Positions 1 to 6,591 of a stretch of 17,684 bases of DNA are shown piece by piece. A model generated the notes under the pieces. It saw only the letters and a list, made by a program, of their open reading frames with translations. It ran no database searches and was not told the DNA's origin. Source of the DNA: Oceanipulchritudo sp049975345 (GTDB lineage Bacteria; Verrucomicrobiota; Verrucomicrobiia; Opitutales; Oceanipulchritudinaceae). Position numbers and translations under genes: made by a program. How positions within the stretch are numbered: position 1 is the stretch's first letter; each line of letters begins with the position of its first letter. The stretch spans positions 1 through 17,684 of the forward strand of contig JBNGDP010000079.1 of the NCBI GenBank assembly GCA_049975345.1, in the 5' to 3' direction.

Positions 1-259
1 ACCTACGATCAGGCAGATGCCACTTCCGGGGCCGCCCAACGGGCGGGCTGGAGGACAGCCCGGGGATGAGGCGACGAGCCCGCGCAGCGGGCGAGGAGCC
101 GACTCCCCGGGACAGGGAATGTTAACCGGTATCCGCGGCCTGAAAGGTCGCGGGGAGCACCTACACCCAACATGCCTGGATTTGAGGGGCTTCCCTGACA
201 GAATTTATCCGCGGCCCAAACAACCCGCATTGCCCTTCCGCAATATTCGACGAAGGCCC
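1..259. repeat. Gene-free stretch with REP-like nested inverted repeats
   Basis: No credible gene is visible in the first 327 bases; the ORFs here are low-complexity arginine/proline/glycine readings of GC-rich DNA. The stretch holds a nested inverted repeat: CCCGGGG at 59-65 pairs with CCCCGGG at 105-111 and encloses a perfect 6-bp hairpin (GCCCGC 78-83, loop GCA, GCGGGC 87-92). Just upstream is another 6-bp hairpin (CCGCCC 32-37, loop AAC, GGGCGG 41-46). An 11-bp direct repeat TATCCGCGGCC lies at 130-140 and 206-216. Short GC-rich palindromes of this kind between genes are typical of REP/BIME-like elements, but whether this one recurs in the genome cannot be seen here. Confidence 0.4.
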
Positions 260-300
260 AAAACGAAAAGGACCGGACAGGCGCTTGGCCCATCCGGTCC
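260..300 (-). terminator. Rho-independent terminator of the 328-1131 gene
   Basis: On the minus strand a perfect 8-bp stem (GGACCGGA at 270-277 and TCCGGTCC at 293-300 on the plus strand) with a 15-nt loop is followed by a T-rich run reading TTTTCGTTTT (plus-strand 260-269). It starts 28 bases past the stop codon of the minus-strand gene, which is where an intrinsic terminator is expected. Confidence 0.75.
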
Positions 301-327
301 CGGAAGGTTCAGGTGATGAGGGGACGG

Positions 328-1131
328 TTATTTGGCGACGTAAACCCAGCCGCTGTCATCCTGGATGTAGGCGTAAGAGGCTAGGTCCTGAATCCAGATC
401 CAGGGATCGTTGGTCACGTTGATCAAGCCGAGCCAGCTGCCGGTATCTGCCCAGCCTTCGTTGTTTACCGGGTATCCGTTCCAAGCTTCCCCGGCATCTG
501 TCACGGTACCTGTGATCAATAACGCGGGCGTCGTTGTCAGCTCATCCTCGGAGGCCCAGCCGATCGTCAGCGGGTGGGTTTTGGTGTTATCGAAGCCGTT
601 TGGAAAATAAGCGGCAATGCGGAATGTGGTTGCTTCGGTTATCGGATCCAGTCCGCTGAAGGAGGCGGTCTTGGGTCCCGAGTCTTCGGGCAGGTTGCCG
701 GCGACCATGTCGAGGGTGGCAACCACGGTGGCATAGCCGTCTGCGGATGTGACCACTGCGATTGTGCGCTCCCCGGTGGAGCCTCCCCGGTTCCTGAGGA
801 CAATCGTCATGTCGTCGAGGGATACGGACTTTCCGGCTTCCGGGGTCAGGGTGAATTCAAAGTAATCCCCAATTTCCAGTGCCTCGACGAGGGTATTGGC
901 GTTGAAATTCTCGCCCTGGAAGCGGCTGGGATCGTTGGTGGCGCGGGGGGTGATTCCGGGGCCGAGGGCGAGCGTGGACGGCTGCACGCCGGTCGCGCTG
1001 GAGAAGCTCTCCAGGGTGGTCGGGCCTTCGATCCCGCCTTCAATTGGCCAGGTGTCCCAGAAGAGGATGTTTTCCGCATTCAATCCGATGGTCACCGTGA
1101 ATAATGCGAGCGTTGGCAGGAGTTTTTTCAT
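328..1131 (-). CDS. Secreted protein with C-terminal Trp/Tyr-rich domain, function unknown
   Basis: A 267-aa protein starting with a clear signal peptide (MKKLLPTLALFTVTIGLNA, cleavage expected near residue 19). Residues 20-210 look like a single beta-rich domain of the kind seen in secreted Verrucomicrobia and Planctomycetes proteins (phrases such as LALGPGITPR and LEIGDYFEFTLTPEAG); I assign no enzyme activity. Residues 217-267 form a Trp/Tyr-rich tail beginning GWADTGSWLG and ending SGWVYVAK. This tail is shared with the proteins at 1323-3194 and 3218-4279. The ATG at 1131 is preferred because it gives the signal peptide directly. The gene is divergent from the PL6 lyase, and the 191-bp gap contains paired operator-like repeats, so the two are probably co-regulated. 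It could be a carbohydrate-binding or surface-attached accessory protein (inference). An intrinsic terminator follows. Confidence 0.8.
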   Translation of the reverse strand: MKKLLPTLALFTVTIGLNAENILFWDTWPIEGGIEGPTTLESFSSATGVQPSTLALGPGITPRATNDPSRFQGENFNANTLVEALEIGDYFEFTLTPEAGKSVSLDDMTIVLRNRGGSTGERTIAVVTSADGYATVVATLDMVAGNLPEDSGPKTASFSGLDPITEATTFRIAAYFPNGFDNTKTHPLTIGWASEDELTTTPALLITGTVTDAGEAWNGYPVNNEGWADTGSWLGLINVTNDPWIWIQDLASYAYIQDDSGWVYVAK

Positions 1132-1162
1132 GTGAATTTACTTTGTGTGGTTTTAATTTTGG

Positions 1163-1209
1163 GTTCACCTCCATTTATGCGCGGGTCCCCGCCCGAAGGG
1201 AAGGTGAAC
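1163..1209. repeat. Nested inverted repeat in the divergent promoter region
   Basis: GTTCACCT (1163-1170) and AGGTGAAC (1202-1209) are perfect 8-bp inverted arms. Centred between them is a smaller perfect hairpin, GCGGG (1181-1185), loop TC, CCCGC (1188-1192). The element lies 32 bases upstream of the minus-strand gene start and beside the operator-like pair at 1211-1252. It could be a leader structure or a second regulator site. Confidence 0.35.
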
Positions 1210-1210
1210 A

Positions 1211-1252
1211 GCGGTTCAATCGTACAGCGTCAGCGCTTTACGATTTAAGCGG
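1211..1252. promoter_or_regulatory. Paired 18-bp operator-like motif (copies A and B), candidate LacI-family sites
   Basis: Two copies of an 18-bp motif face each other. Copy A is at 1211-1228 and reads GCTGTACGATTGAACCGC on the minus strand. Copy B is at 1235-1252 and reads GCTTTACGATTTAAGCGG on the plus strand. Each contains an odd near-palindromic core, CGRTTNAANCG (1212-1222 and 1241-1251), with core centres 29 bp apart. The same motif occurs twice more at 6486-6528, again inverted and again in a divergent promoter region. Odd-length dyads bound by HTH dimers are typical of LacI-family operators, and a LacI-family gene lies between the two regions at 4392-5438. The motif is seen directly; the binding protein is inferred. 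Confidence 0.6.
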
Positions 1253-1322
1253 AACCACATTTGCTTGAACCGGGAACCATGGATGAAAATGAATGTCCCA
1301 ATCCTGTTGACCGCACCCCTCG

Positions 1323-3194
1323 ATGTATATGAATGCCCCTTCCTTGTTATCCAAGCACTTTTCCACGACCATCAAACGGCTGGTTGCGGTGGCTCTTCCA
1401 CTGCTGGTGGTGCCCGTTTTTGTCCACGGCGCGGCGTTTTACCCGCAGAACAAGGACGAATTCAGGGCGGCGCGCGACGCGGCGCAACCCGGCGACCGGA
1501 TCGTGCTACCGGCGGGCGAGCTGGACTGGGGGCAGATCTACATCGGTGCCAGCGGGCAGGACGGGGCGCCGATCACGATCGAGGCACCGAGTATTTTCGC
1601 CACGACCCTGACCGGATCCAGTTACTTTCAGGTGGCGGGGAGTCACATCGTGCTGCGCGGGTTTAAATTCAAGAACACGACCACCCAGTACCCGGTCTGG
1701 CTTACGACGGGATCGCACAACCGGGTGACGCAATGTTACTTCGAGGAAGCGGAGGCGTCCTCCCTGTTGCGGGCGGACGGAACGGCTAGCCCGGACACGG
1801 CGGCCGGTTCCCATCACCGGATCGACCACAACTATTTCACCACGACGACTCAGGCGGCGCTGACCATCGTCGGCCATGAATCGGAGGCATACGTGGGCCA
1901 GCATGTCATCGAATACAATGTTTTCCGGGACGCGCCCCGCCGCCGCCTCGGTGCGGAGGCGATTATCCTGTATTCACTGGGCAAGCACCTCGGCTACAAG
2001 ACCAACGCCATCGTGCGCTTTAATGTGTTCGACAAGTGGGATTCGGACATTGAATCGGAGATCGTCTCGATTAAAGGCGGGGGAAACACCTTTTACCGCA
2101 ACGTCTTCGCCTGGTGCACCGGTTACTTCAGCCTGCGGCGGGAGAACGAGAATCTGGTGGACAGCAACCTGTTCCACAACAACTCGGAAGGGATCTGGGT
2201 ATACGGAAACGACCACGTGATCGTGAACAACATCCTGGAGAACATCGGCCGGCGGGGACTGAATCTGCGCAATGGCTGGGAATCCGGCGGCATCGAGGGC
2301 CGGGCGGCGATGAACTGTGTGATCGCGAACAATACCTTCCTCAATGTGGGCAAGGAAACGTTTTCTTTTGAAACATCCTCCGGCACCTTCACGGGATCTC
2401 CGGCAGGGAATTGGATCGCCAACAACATCCTGCATGCATCCGGGGCAACGGGCATCCTCATCAATGACGAGATCGGCTTTTTCAGCGTGGGCAACGGCAA
2501 CACGGTTGACACCAACCTTGTGTATACCAGCAACGGCAGCTACGGACCCACCGGAACAAACCCGATCCAGGCGCAGGCTCAACTGAGTGGCAGCGGCTAC
2601 CAGCTTTACCTGGCCAGCGGAAGTCCGGCGATTGACGCGGGTTTGCCTGAGGACAGGGTCTCTCTCGATTTCTTTGGAAATGACCGGATCAGCCCCCTGG
2701 ATGTTGGGCATCATGAATATTCCGCAGCCCCCCAGCCGCAGATCGCTTCGGCGATGCCGCCCATTCCTCCCGACCGCAGCACCTTCGCCAGCCTTCCCCT
2801 TGAGGCCGCGTTCACCGTATTTCCGCTTGAAGTGAAGGCGGGCGAGCCGATGAATCTGGATGCCTCCATTTCAAAAGGAGGCATCGTCAGTTACACCTGG
2901 GACCTCGGCGACGGGCACATTTACGAAGGTCCGGAATCCTTTTATCCCTATGACTGGTCAACAGCCGGGCAAAAGGATATCACCCTCACCGTCGAGGATG
3001 GCACGGGTGCGACACACTCCACGAGCTTGGCCATCACGGTTTTGCCCGCTGATCCGGACCCACAGGGTTGGCTGGACACGGGACCCTGGCTGGGCTGGGT
3101 GAACACGACCCACGAGCCATGGTGGTGGATCAACAGCATGAGCCGCTATGCTTATGTGGCCGGAGAATCCGGATGGATTTATTTCAACAAGTAA
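1323..3194 (+). CDS. Secreted PL6-family polysaccharide lyase (alginate lyase/chondroitinase-B type) with PKD domain
   Basis: A 623-aa secreted protein. Residues 1-37 are a signal peptide with a basic N-region and a hydrophobic core ending VFVHGA. Residues about 38-470 form a right-handed beta-helix of the PL6 family: it opens with FYPQNKDEFRAARDAAQPGD and carries many N-x-F/N-x-I turns. The active-site stretch ESEIVSIK...SLR matches chondroitinase B: E244 and E246 as Ca2+ ligands, K251 and R272 as catalytic pair, with the same 21-residue Lys-Arg spacing (family facts from memory). The usual RHG is RRE here. Residues about 492-577 are a PKD domain (YTWDLGDG), and 582-623 the Trp-rich tail shared with the two neighbours. 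Substrate would be a uronate-containing glycan such as alginate or dermatan sulfate, not decidable from sequence. ATG 1323 is used; ATG 1329 is equally possible. It probably forms an operon with the gene at 3218. Confidence 0.85.
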   Translation: MYMNAPSLLSKHFSTTIKRLVAVALPLLVVPVFVHGAAFYPQNKDEFRAARDAAQPGDRIVLPAGELDWGQIYIGASGQDGAPITIEAPSIFATTLTGSSYFQVAGSHIVLRGFKFKNTTTQYPVWLTTGSHNRVTQCYFEEAEASSLLRADGTASPDTAAGSHHRIDHNYFTTTTQAALTIVGHESEAYVGQHVIEYNVFRDAPRRRLGAEAIILYSLGKHLGYKTNAIVRFNVFDKWDSDIESEIVSIKGGGNTFYRNVFAWCTGYFSLRRENENLVDSNLFHNNSEGIWVYGNDHVIVNNILENIGRRGLNLRNGWESGGIEGRAAMNCVIANNTFLNVGKETFSFETSSGTFTGSPAGNWIANNILHASGATGILINDEIGFFSVGNGNTVDTNLVYTSNGSYGPTGTNPIQAQAQLSGSGYQLYLASGSPAIDAGLPEDRVSLDFFGNDRISPLDVGHHEYSAAPQPQIASAMPPIPPDRSTFASLPLEAAFTVFPLEVKAGEPMNLDASISKGGIVSYTWDLGDGHIYEGPESFYPYDWSTAGQKDITLTVEDGTGATHSTSLAITVLPADPDPQGWLDTGPWLGWVNTTHEPWWWINSMSRYAYVAGESGWIYFNK

Positions 3195-3217
3195 ACAACC
3201 CGAAAACTCAAATAGTC

Positions 3218-4279
3218 ATGAAAAATACCCTACGTTACCTGATTCCGGCGCTGGCCGGGTGGACGATTCTCCCGGTTGCGGGAATCGCCCTTGAAGTGAA
3301 TGTCGAGCGCATGGATGTGGAGACCGGCCTGCCCTGGGGATACGTCGACGGCACCGGCCTGCGGGCCTGCACCGAGACCTACAGCTCGGAGGCCTTTGAC
3401 ATGGACCTGTCCGCGGCTCCCTTTGTCGATTACATGGTCGCCTTCAACAGCGGGTCCCCGGGCATTCTGGCGGAAAAGGAAACGGGCGCCTATCTGGATG
3501 CCACCCATACGACGGTCGGGAATTTGTCCGGCGGTGCCAACGGGAACTTCGCGGTTGAAGGGGAATGCGGTACCGGAAACGCCCTGATCCCGGTGGGAAC
3601 CGAGCGCTTCGCCGCCATGTTCAAGTGGAGCGACGGCACCCCGCTGCCCAGCGCAACCGGCTGGTTTGGGGTCAGCTGGGGGGGCTGGAGCGCGACCGAG
3701 ATCGAAGAGATGGAAGTCCGTGTCGATCTCGCCTCGGAGGGACAAATCAACGTGGTTCACTGGTTCAATGACGGCTGGCTCTATTCCACCGACCTCGATG
3801 GCACGGAGGGCACCGTCCATACCATCCTGGAAGGACATGAATTTACGGTGACGCACCACGCCGCCGATGGATCCGTTATGGCGGAAGTCCCGTTTGTCCT
3901 GCCGAGCGGCGGGGCCGGGGATGCCATCGGCAAGACGGGCGATTACCTGATCCGCGTCCGGGACCACCGCCAGTTCTACACCGCCACCATGTCCGCGACC
4001 CGCACCGCCCCGGGCGATTACCTGATGCTCAAGCACCGGGCCGCCAACATCGGCTACCGGGCAACTGCCATCACACTGGGGAATGACACCCCGTGGGAAT
4101 CGGGAACCAGTCCGGATCCCTGGTTTGGATACGCCGTGGATGAACTGGGCTGGGCTGACGCGTCACCCTGGCTGGATTGGGTAAACGTTTCCCTCAAGCC
4201 GTGGGTCTATGTTCAGGCCCTGGGAAAATATTCCCATATCCAGGACGACAGCGGGTGGGTCTACATCCCGAAGTACTGA
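3218..4279 (+). CDS. Secreted protein of unknown function with shared C-terminal domain
   Basis: A 353-aa protein starting at ATG 3218, 23 bases after the PL6 stop, so very likely co-transcribed with it. The upstream in-frame extension is rejected because it runs inside the PL6 gene and would bury the signal peptide (MKNTLRYLIPALAGWTILPVAGIA, cleavage near residue 24). Residues about 25-295 look like one beta-rich globular domain that I do not recognise; it contains aromatic and Gly-rich stretches such as GWFGVSWGGW and VVHWFNDGWLYS that would suit a carbohydrate-binding surface (inference). Residues 311-353 are the Trp/Tyr-rich tail (GWADASPWLD ... SGWVYIPKY). Position next to the lyase suggests a glycan-binding or processing partner in the same pathway. 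No catalytic motif was recognised. Confidence 0.75.
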   Translation: MKNTLRYLIPALAGWTILPVAGIALEVNVERMDVETGLPWGYVDGTGLRACTETYSSEAFDMDLSAAPFVDYMVAFNSGSPGILAEKETGAYLDATHTTVGNLSGGANGNFAVEGECGTGNALIPVGTERFAAMFKWSDGTPLPSATGWFGVSWGGWSATEIEEMEVRVDLASEGQINVVHWFNDGWLYSTDLDGTEGTVHTILEGHEFTVTHHAADGSVMAEVPFVLPSGGAGDAIGKTGDYLIRVRDHRQFYTATMSATRTAPGDYLMLKHRAANIGYRATAITLGNDTPWESGTSPDPWFGYAVDELGWADASPWLDWVNVSLKPWVYVQALGKYSHIQDDSGWVYIPKY

Positions 4280-4391
4280 AACCGGGGCATCCGGTAAGCC
4301 TTGCTGCCAGGGGTACCCGGCTCCAGTATTGACTGGGCCGGGCCCTGACGCAAGGATCCCTGAGGCTTCAACAAAAGCCGCCACTCCGTTC

Positions 4392-5438
4392 ATGAATCCC
4401 CGGATCAAAGGTGTCACGATGAAGCAGATCGCCGAGAGGGCGGGTGTTTCAACGACTGCCGTGAGCATGGCGTTGAAGAATCACCCGCGGCTTCTTCCCG
4501 CAACCTGCAAGCGGATTCAGGAGCTGGCGAGAGACATGGGCTATGTGCCAAATCCAATGGTGTCCGCCCTCATGAGCCAGGTCGCATTGGGACGAGTGGT
4601 CAATCAGGGGGTCGTCGTTGGCGTCCTGATCGACCGGCAGTACAACCCGGACGAAAACACGGACCCCGACTCCTATTTCAATACCATCTACCATGGCGCC
4701 CTCAAGCGGCTGGAGGAGCTGGGCTGCTCCCATGAGAAATTTGTCTTCTCTGACAGTCAGCGATATCAGCGCCGGCTGGATCAGATTCTCAAAGCAAGGG
4801 GCATTACCGGTATCCTGTTGCCCTCGGTGTATGAGGTCGGCAGCCTTCCGGATATTGACTTTGCCCGCACCGCGGTGGTGACCAGCGGGTATTCCATTCC
4901 GGCCACTCCGATCCACCGGGTTGTGCCCGACCAGTTTGGCGCCATGAAGCTGGCCTTGCGGGAATTGCGGCGGCGAGGCTATCAGCGCCCGGCCTTCATG
5001 ACCCTGAAAAAGCTCGATGAGCGCATCAACGGGTTGGAGTACGCCGCCTTTCTATCCGAATGTATCCGGTATTTCCCCGGGATTGATGCTGGTTCGGCTG
5101 TCGGCCTGGACGAGTCATGGGACAAGCATTCCCTCGCGCGACTTCTGCAGCGATGCAATCCGGATGTCGTTATTTCCAACTACTCCGCAGTGGAGAACTG
5201 GCTCGGGGAATTGGGGCTGAATGTTCCGGAGGATATCGGATTCCTTCGACTTGGCCGGTATGGGAACCCGGCACAGAGCCATACGGATCTGAATGGCGAT
5301 GTAATCGGATCCTGGATGGTCGATCTGCTCACTGCCAGCCTTAACCGCAATGAGATCGGCCTGCCTCCATGGCCCAAGCGCCTGGTTGTCCCTCCAAAGT
5401 TCGTTGATGGCTTCACCCTGAAGCCCGTTGCCCCGTGA
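4392..5438 (+). CDS. LacI-family transcriptional regulator
   Basis: A 348-aa regulator. Residues 9-28 (TMKQIAERAGVSTTAVSMAL) are a classic LacI-type helix-turn-helix, followed by the hinge helix region RIQELARDMGYVPNP. The remainder is a periplasmic-binding-protein-like effector domain (starting GVVVGVLIDR, with ITGILLPS and EDIGFLRLG segments). ATG 4392 is chosen because it puts the HTH at the N-terminus as in the family; the reading frame is open further upstream but that peptide has no family resemblance. The gene follows the PL6 operon by 112 bp and converges on the dehydrogenase gene with a 13-bp gap. It is the only transcription factor seen in the window and sits between the two divergent regions with paired operator-like motifs. 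It is therefore the best candidate to bind them, presumably responding to a sugar released by the locus (inference). Confidence 0.92.
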   Translation: MNPRIKGVTMKQIAERAGVSTTAVSMALKNHPRLLPATCKRIQELARDMGYVPNPMVSALMSQVALGRVVNQGVVVGVLIDRQYNPDENTDPDSYFNTIYHGALKRLEELGCSHEKFVFSDSQRYQRRLDQILKARGITGILLPSVYEVGSLPDIDFARTAVVTSGYSIPATPIHRVVPDQFGAMKLALRELRRRGYQRPAFMTLKKLDERINGLEYAAFLSECIRYFPGIDAGSAVGLDESWDKHSLARLLQRCNPDVVISNYSAVENWLGELGLNVPEDIGFLRLGRYGNPAQSHTDLNGDVIGSWMVDLLTASLNRNEIGLPPWPKRLVVPPKFVDGFTLKPVAP

Positions 5439-5451
5439 CCGGATTCCGGGA

Positions 5452-6438
5452 TCAGGCCAGCAGGGCGAATTCCTGTGGACTGACTTCATGCTGGAGGGGT
5501 TGGCCCAGGGACCAGCGCTTGAATTCCTCGATCATATATTCCGACATCCGGTGCGTTTCCTGATTGATGGATCCGGATATGTGTGAGCTCAGATGAATAT
5601 TCGGAAGTTGCCGCAGCGGTGAGTCATGCAGGGGCGGCTCGGGATCGGTCACATCAAGGATGGCAGTCAGGTCGGGCCGCTCCCGCATGACCCGCACAAG
5701 GTCCGCTTCGTGCACCTGCGCCCCGCGGCCGGTGTTGATGAAGGTTGCGCCCTCCGGCATCAGCCGGAACAGGTCCGCCGTGAAAATTTTCCTCAGGTGA
5801 GGCTTGTCTGCCAGATGATTGGTCACCACCTGACAGGTGCGAAAGATTTCCGCCAGCTCGTCCATGTCGAGCGTCGGATAGCTGTCAAAGGTTACCGGAA
5901 GCAGGTCAAAGGGCTCGAGCAATTTCAGCACCTTTTTCCCGATCGCCCCCTGTCCGATCAGGCCGATACGCTGCTGGTATATACCCGGGCCGAGAGGTGC
6001 GTCGCCCCTCCAGTTGCTGGCAGCGGGATGCCGTAGCGCCGCCGAGTTGCGGAAAAAGCCCTTGCAGCCCAGAAGAATGTGGGCGAGGGCAAACTCCGCC
6101 ACCGGGTAGGCGTTGGCCTGCCAGGCACTGCAGACCGTGATACCCCTTTTGAACAGGTTCTCCGCGAATGACCGGACGGATCCCGCCGCATAAAACACCG
6201 CGGACAGCCGCGGCATCTGGTCCAGATCGGATTCCGTGAATTTGGTTATCCCCCATGTGCCGAATATCACCTCAATTTCACTCAAGTCCGCGTTGCCTGA
6301 GCGGATTTCGCGGGTCGTCAGAACCGCTGGCCGCAAGTCCGTGAGATCACGAATTTGCGCCTCGATGGATCCCGCGTAAACGGAATCATATCGGAATGGC
6401 AAATCCGTGCAGATGGCGGCTTGTAGGCGGTGCCTCAT
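5452..6438 (-). CDS. D-isomer-specific 2-hydroxyacid dehydrogenase family protein
   Basis: A 328-aa NAD(P)-dependent oxidoreductase that would interconvert a 2-hydroxy acid and a 2-keto acid in the cytoplasm. The Rossmann motif GQGAIG is at residues 162-167. The catalytic triad is Arg238 (NTGRG), Glu267 (DPEPP) and His286 (SSHISG), all present and correctly ordered. I use ATG 6438 (MRHRLQAAICTD); a longer version needs a TTG start at 6501 lying inside the operator-like repeat, which makes it unlikely. Related dehydrogenases are common in Verrucomicrobia sugar-catabolic clusters, where they may act on sugar acids or oxidised monosaccharides; the actual substrate is unknown. The gene is divergent from the TonB receptor and shares its operator-bearing region. 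Its stop lies 13 bp from the convergent LacI gene. Confidence 0.87.
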   Translation of the reverse strand: MRHRLQAAICTDLPFRYDSVYAGSIEAQIRDLTDLRPAVLTTREIRSGNADLSEIEVIFGTWGITKFTESDLDQMPRLSAVFYAAGSVRSFAENLFKRGITVCSAWQANAYPVAEFALAHILLGCKGFFRNSAALRHPAASNWRGDAPLGPGIYQQRIGLIGQGAIGKKVLKLLEPFDLLPVTFDSYPTLDMDELAEIFRTCQVVTNHLADKPHLRKIFTADLFRLMPEGATFINTGRGAQVHEADLVRVMRERPDLTAILDVTDPEPPLHDSPLRQLPNIHLSSHISGSINQETHRMSEYMIEEFKRWSLGQPLQHEVSPQEFALLA

Positions 6439-6485
6439 ACAGTGTTCTACTATCGGTGGAAGGGGGATCGCTTTGGAGCACGGAA

Positions 6486-6528
6486 TCGGTTTAACCGTCA
6501 AACAACGGTTGCTTTACGGTTCAACCGG
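6486..6528. promoter_or_regulatory. Paired 18-bp operator-like motif (copies C and D), candidate LacI-family sites
   Basis: Copy C (6486-6503) reads GTTTGACGGTTAAACCGA on the minus strand. Copy D (6511-6528) reads GCTTTACGGTTCAACCGG on the plus strand. Their cores, CGGTTTAACCG (6487-6497) and CGGTTCAACCG (6517-6527), are perfect 5-1-5 palindromes with centres 30 bp apart, in the same inverted layout as copies A and B at 1211-1252. Copy D matches copy B at 15 of 18 positions; the other pairings I compared (C with D, A with D, A with B) match at 14. The pair lies between the dehydrogenase start (6438) and the TonB receptor start (6571/6592), so a bound repressor could control both directions. 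Confidence 0.65.
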
Positions 6529-6591
6529 CCTTCCTCTTGAGCTTGCCGGGAATGCGCGGGAAATACCATCATGGACAGCAAACCCTACCCC

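Noticed and set aside
17..316. Open frames at the left end of the window
   Set aside because: They are low-complexity readings through GC-rich inverted repeats with no recognisable protein features.
574..1104. 176-codon plus-strand frame opposite the small secreted protein
   Set aside because: The minus-strand reading has a signal peptide, a shared C-terminal domain and a terminator; this frame has none of these.
1974..2714. 246-codon minus-strand frame inside the PL6 gene
   Set aside because: It is antisense to the catalytic beta-helix and resembles no family.
4285..4345. Short GC palindromes (GGGTACCC, GGGCCGGGCCC) after the 3218-4279 gene, considered as a terminator
   Set aside because: Stems are short and no T-run follows on the plus strand.
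4329..4357. TTGACT followed 17 bases later by AAGGAT, a possible LacI promoter
   Set aside because: The -10 match is too poor to support a call; the promoter of the regulator remains undetermined.
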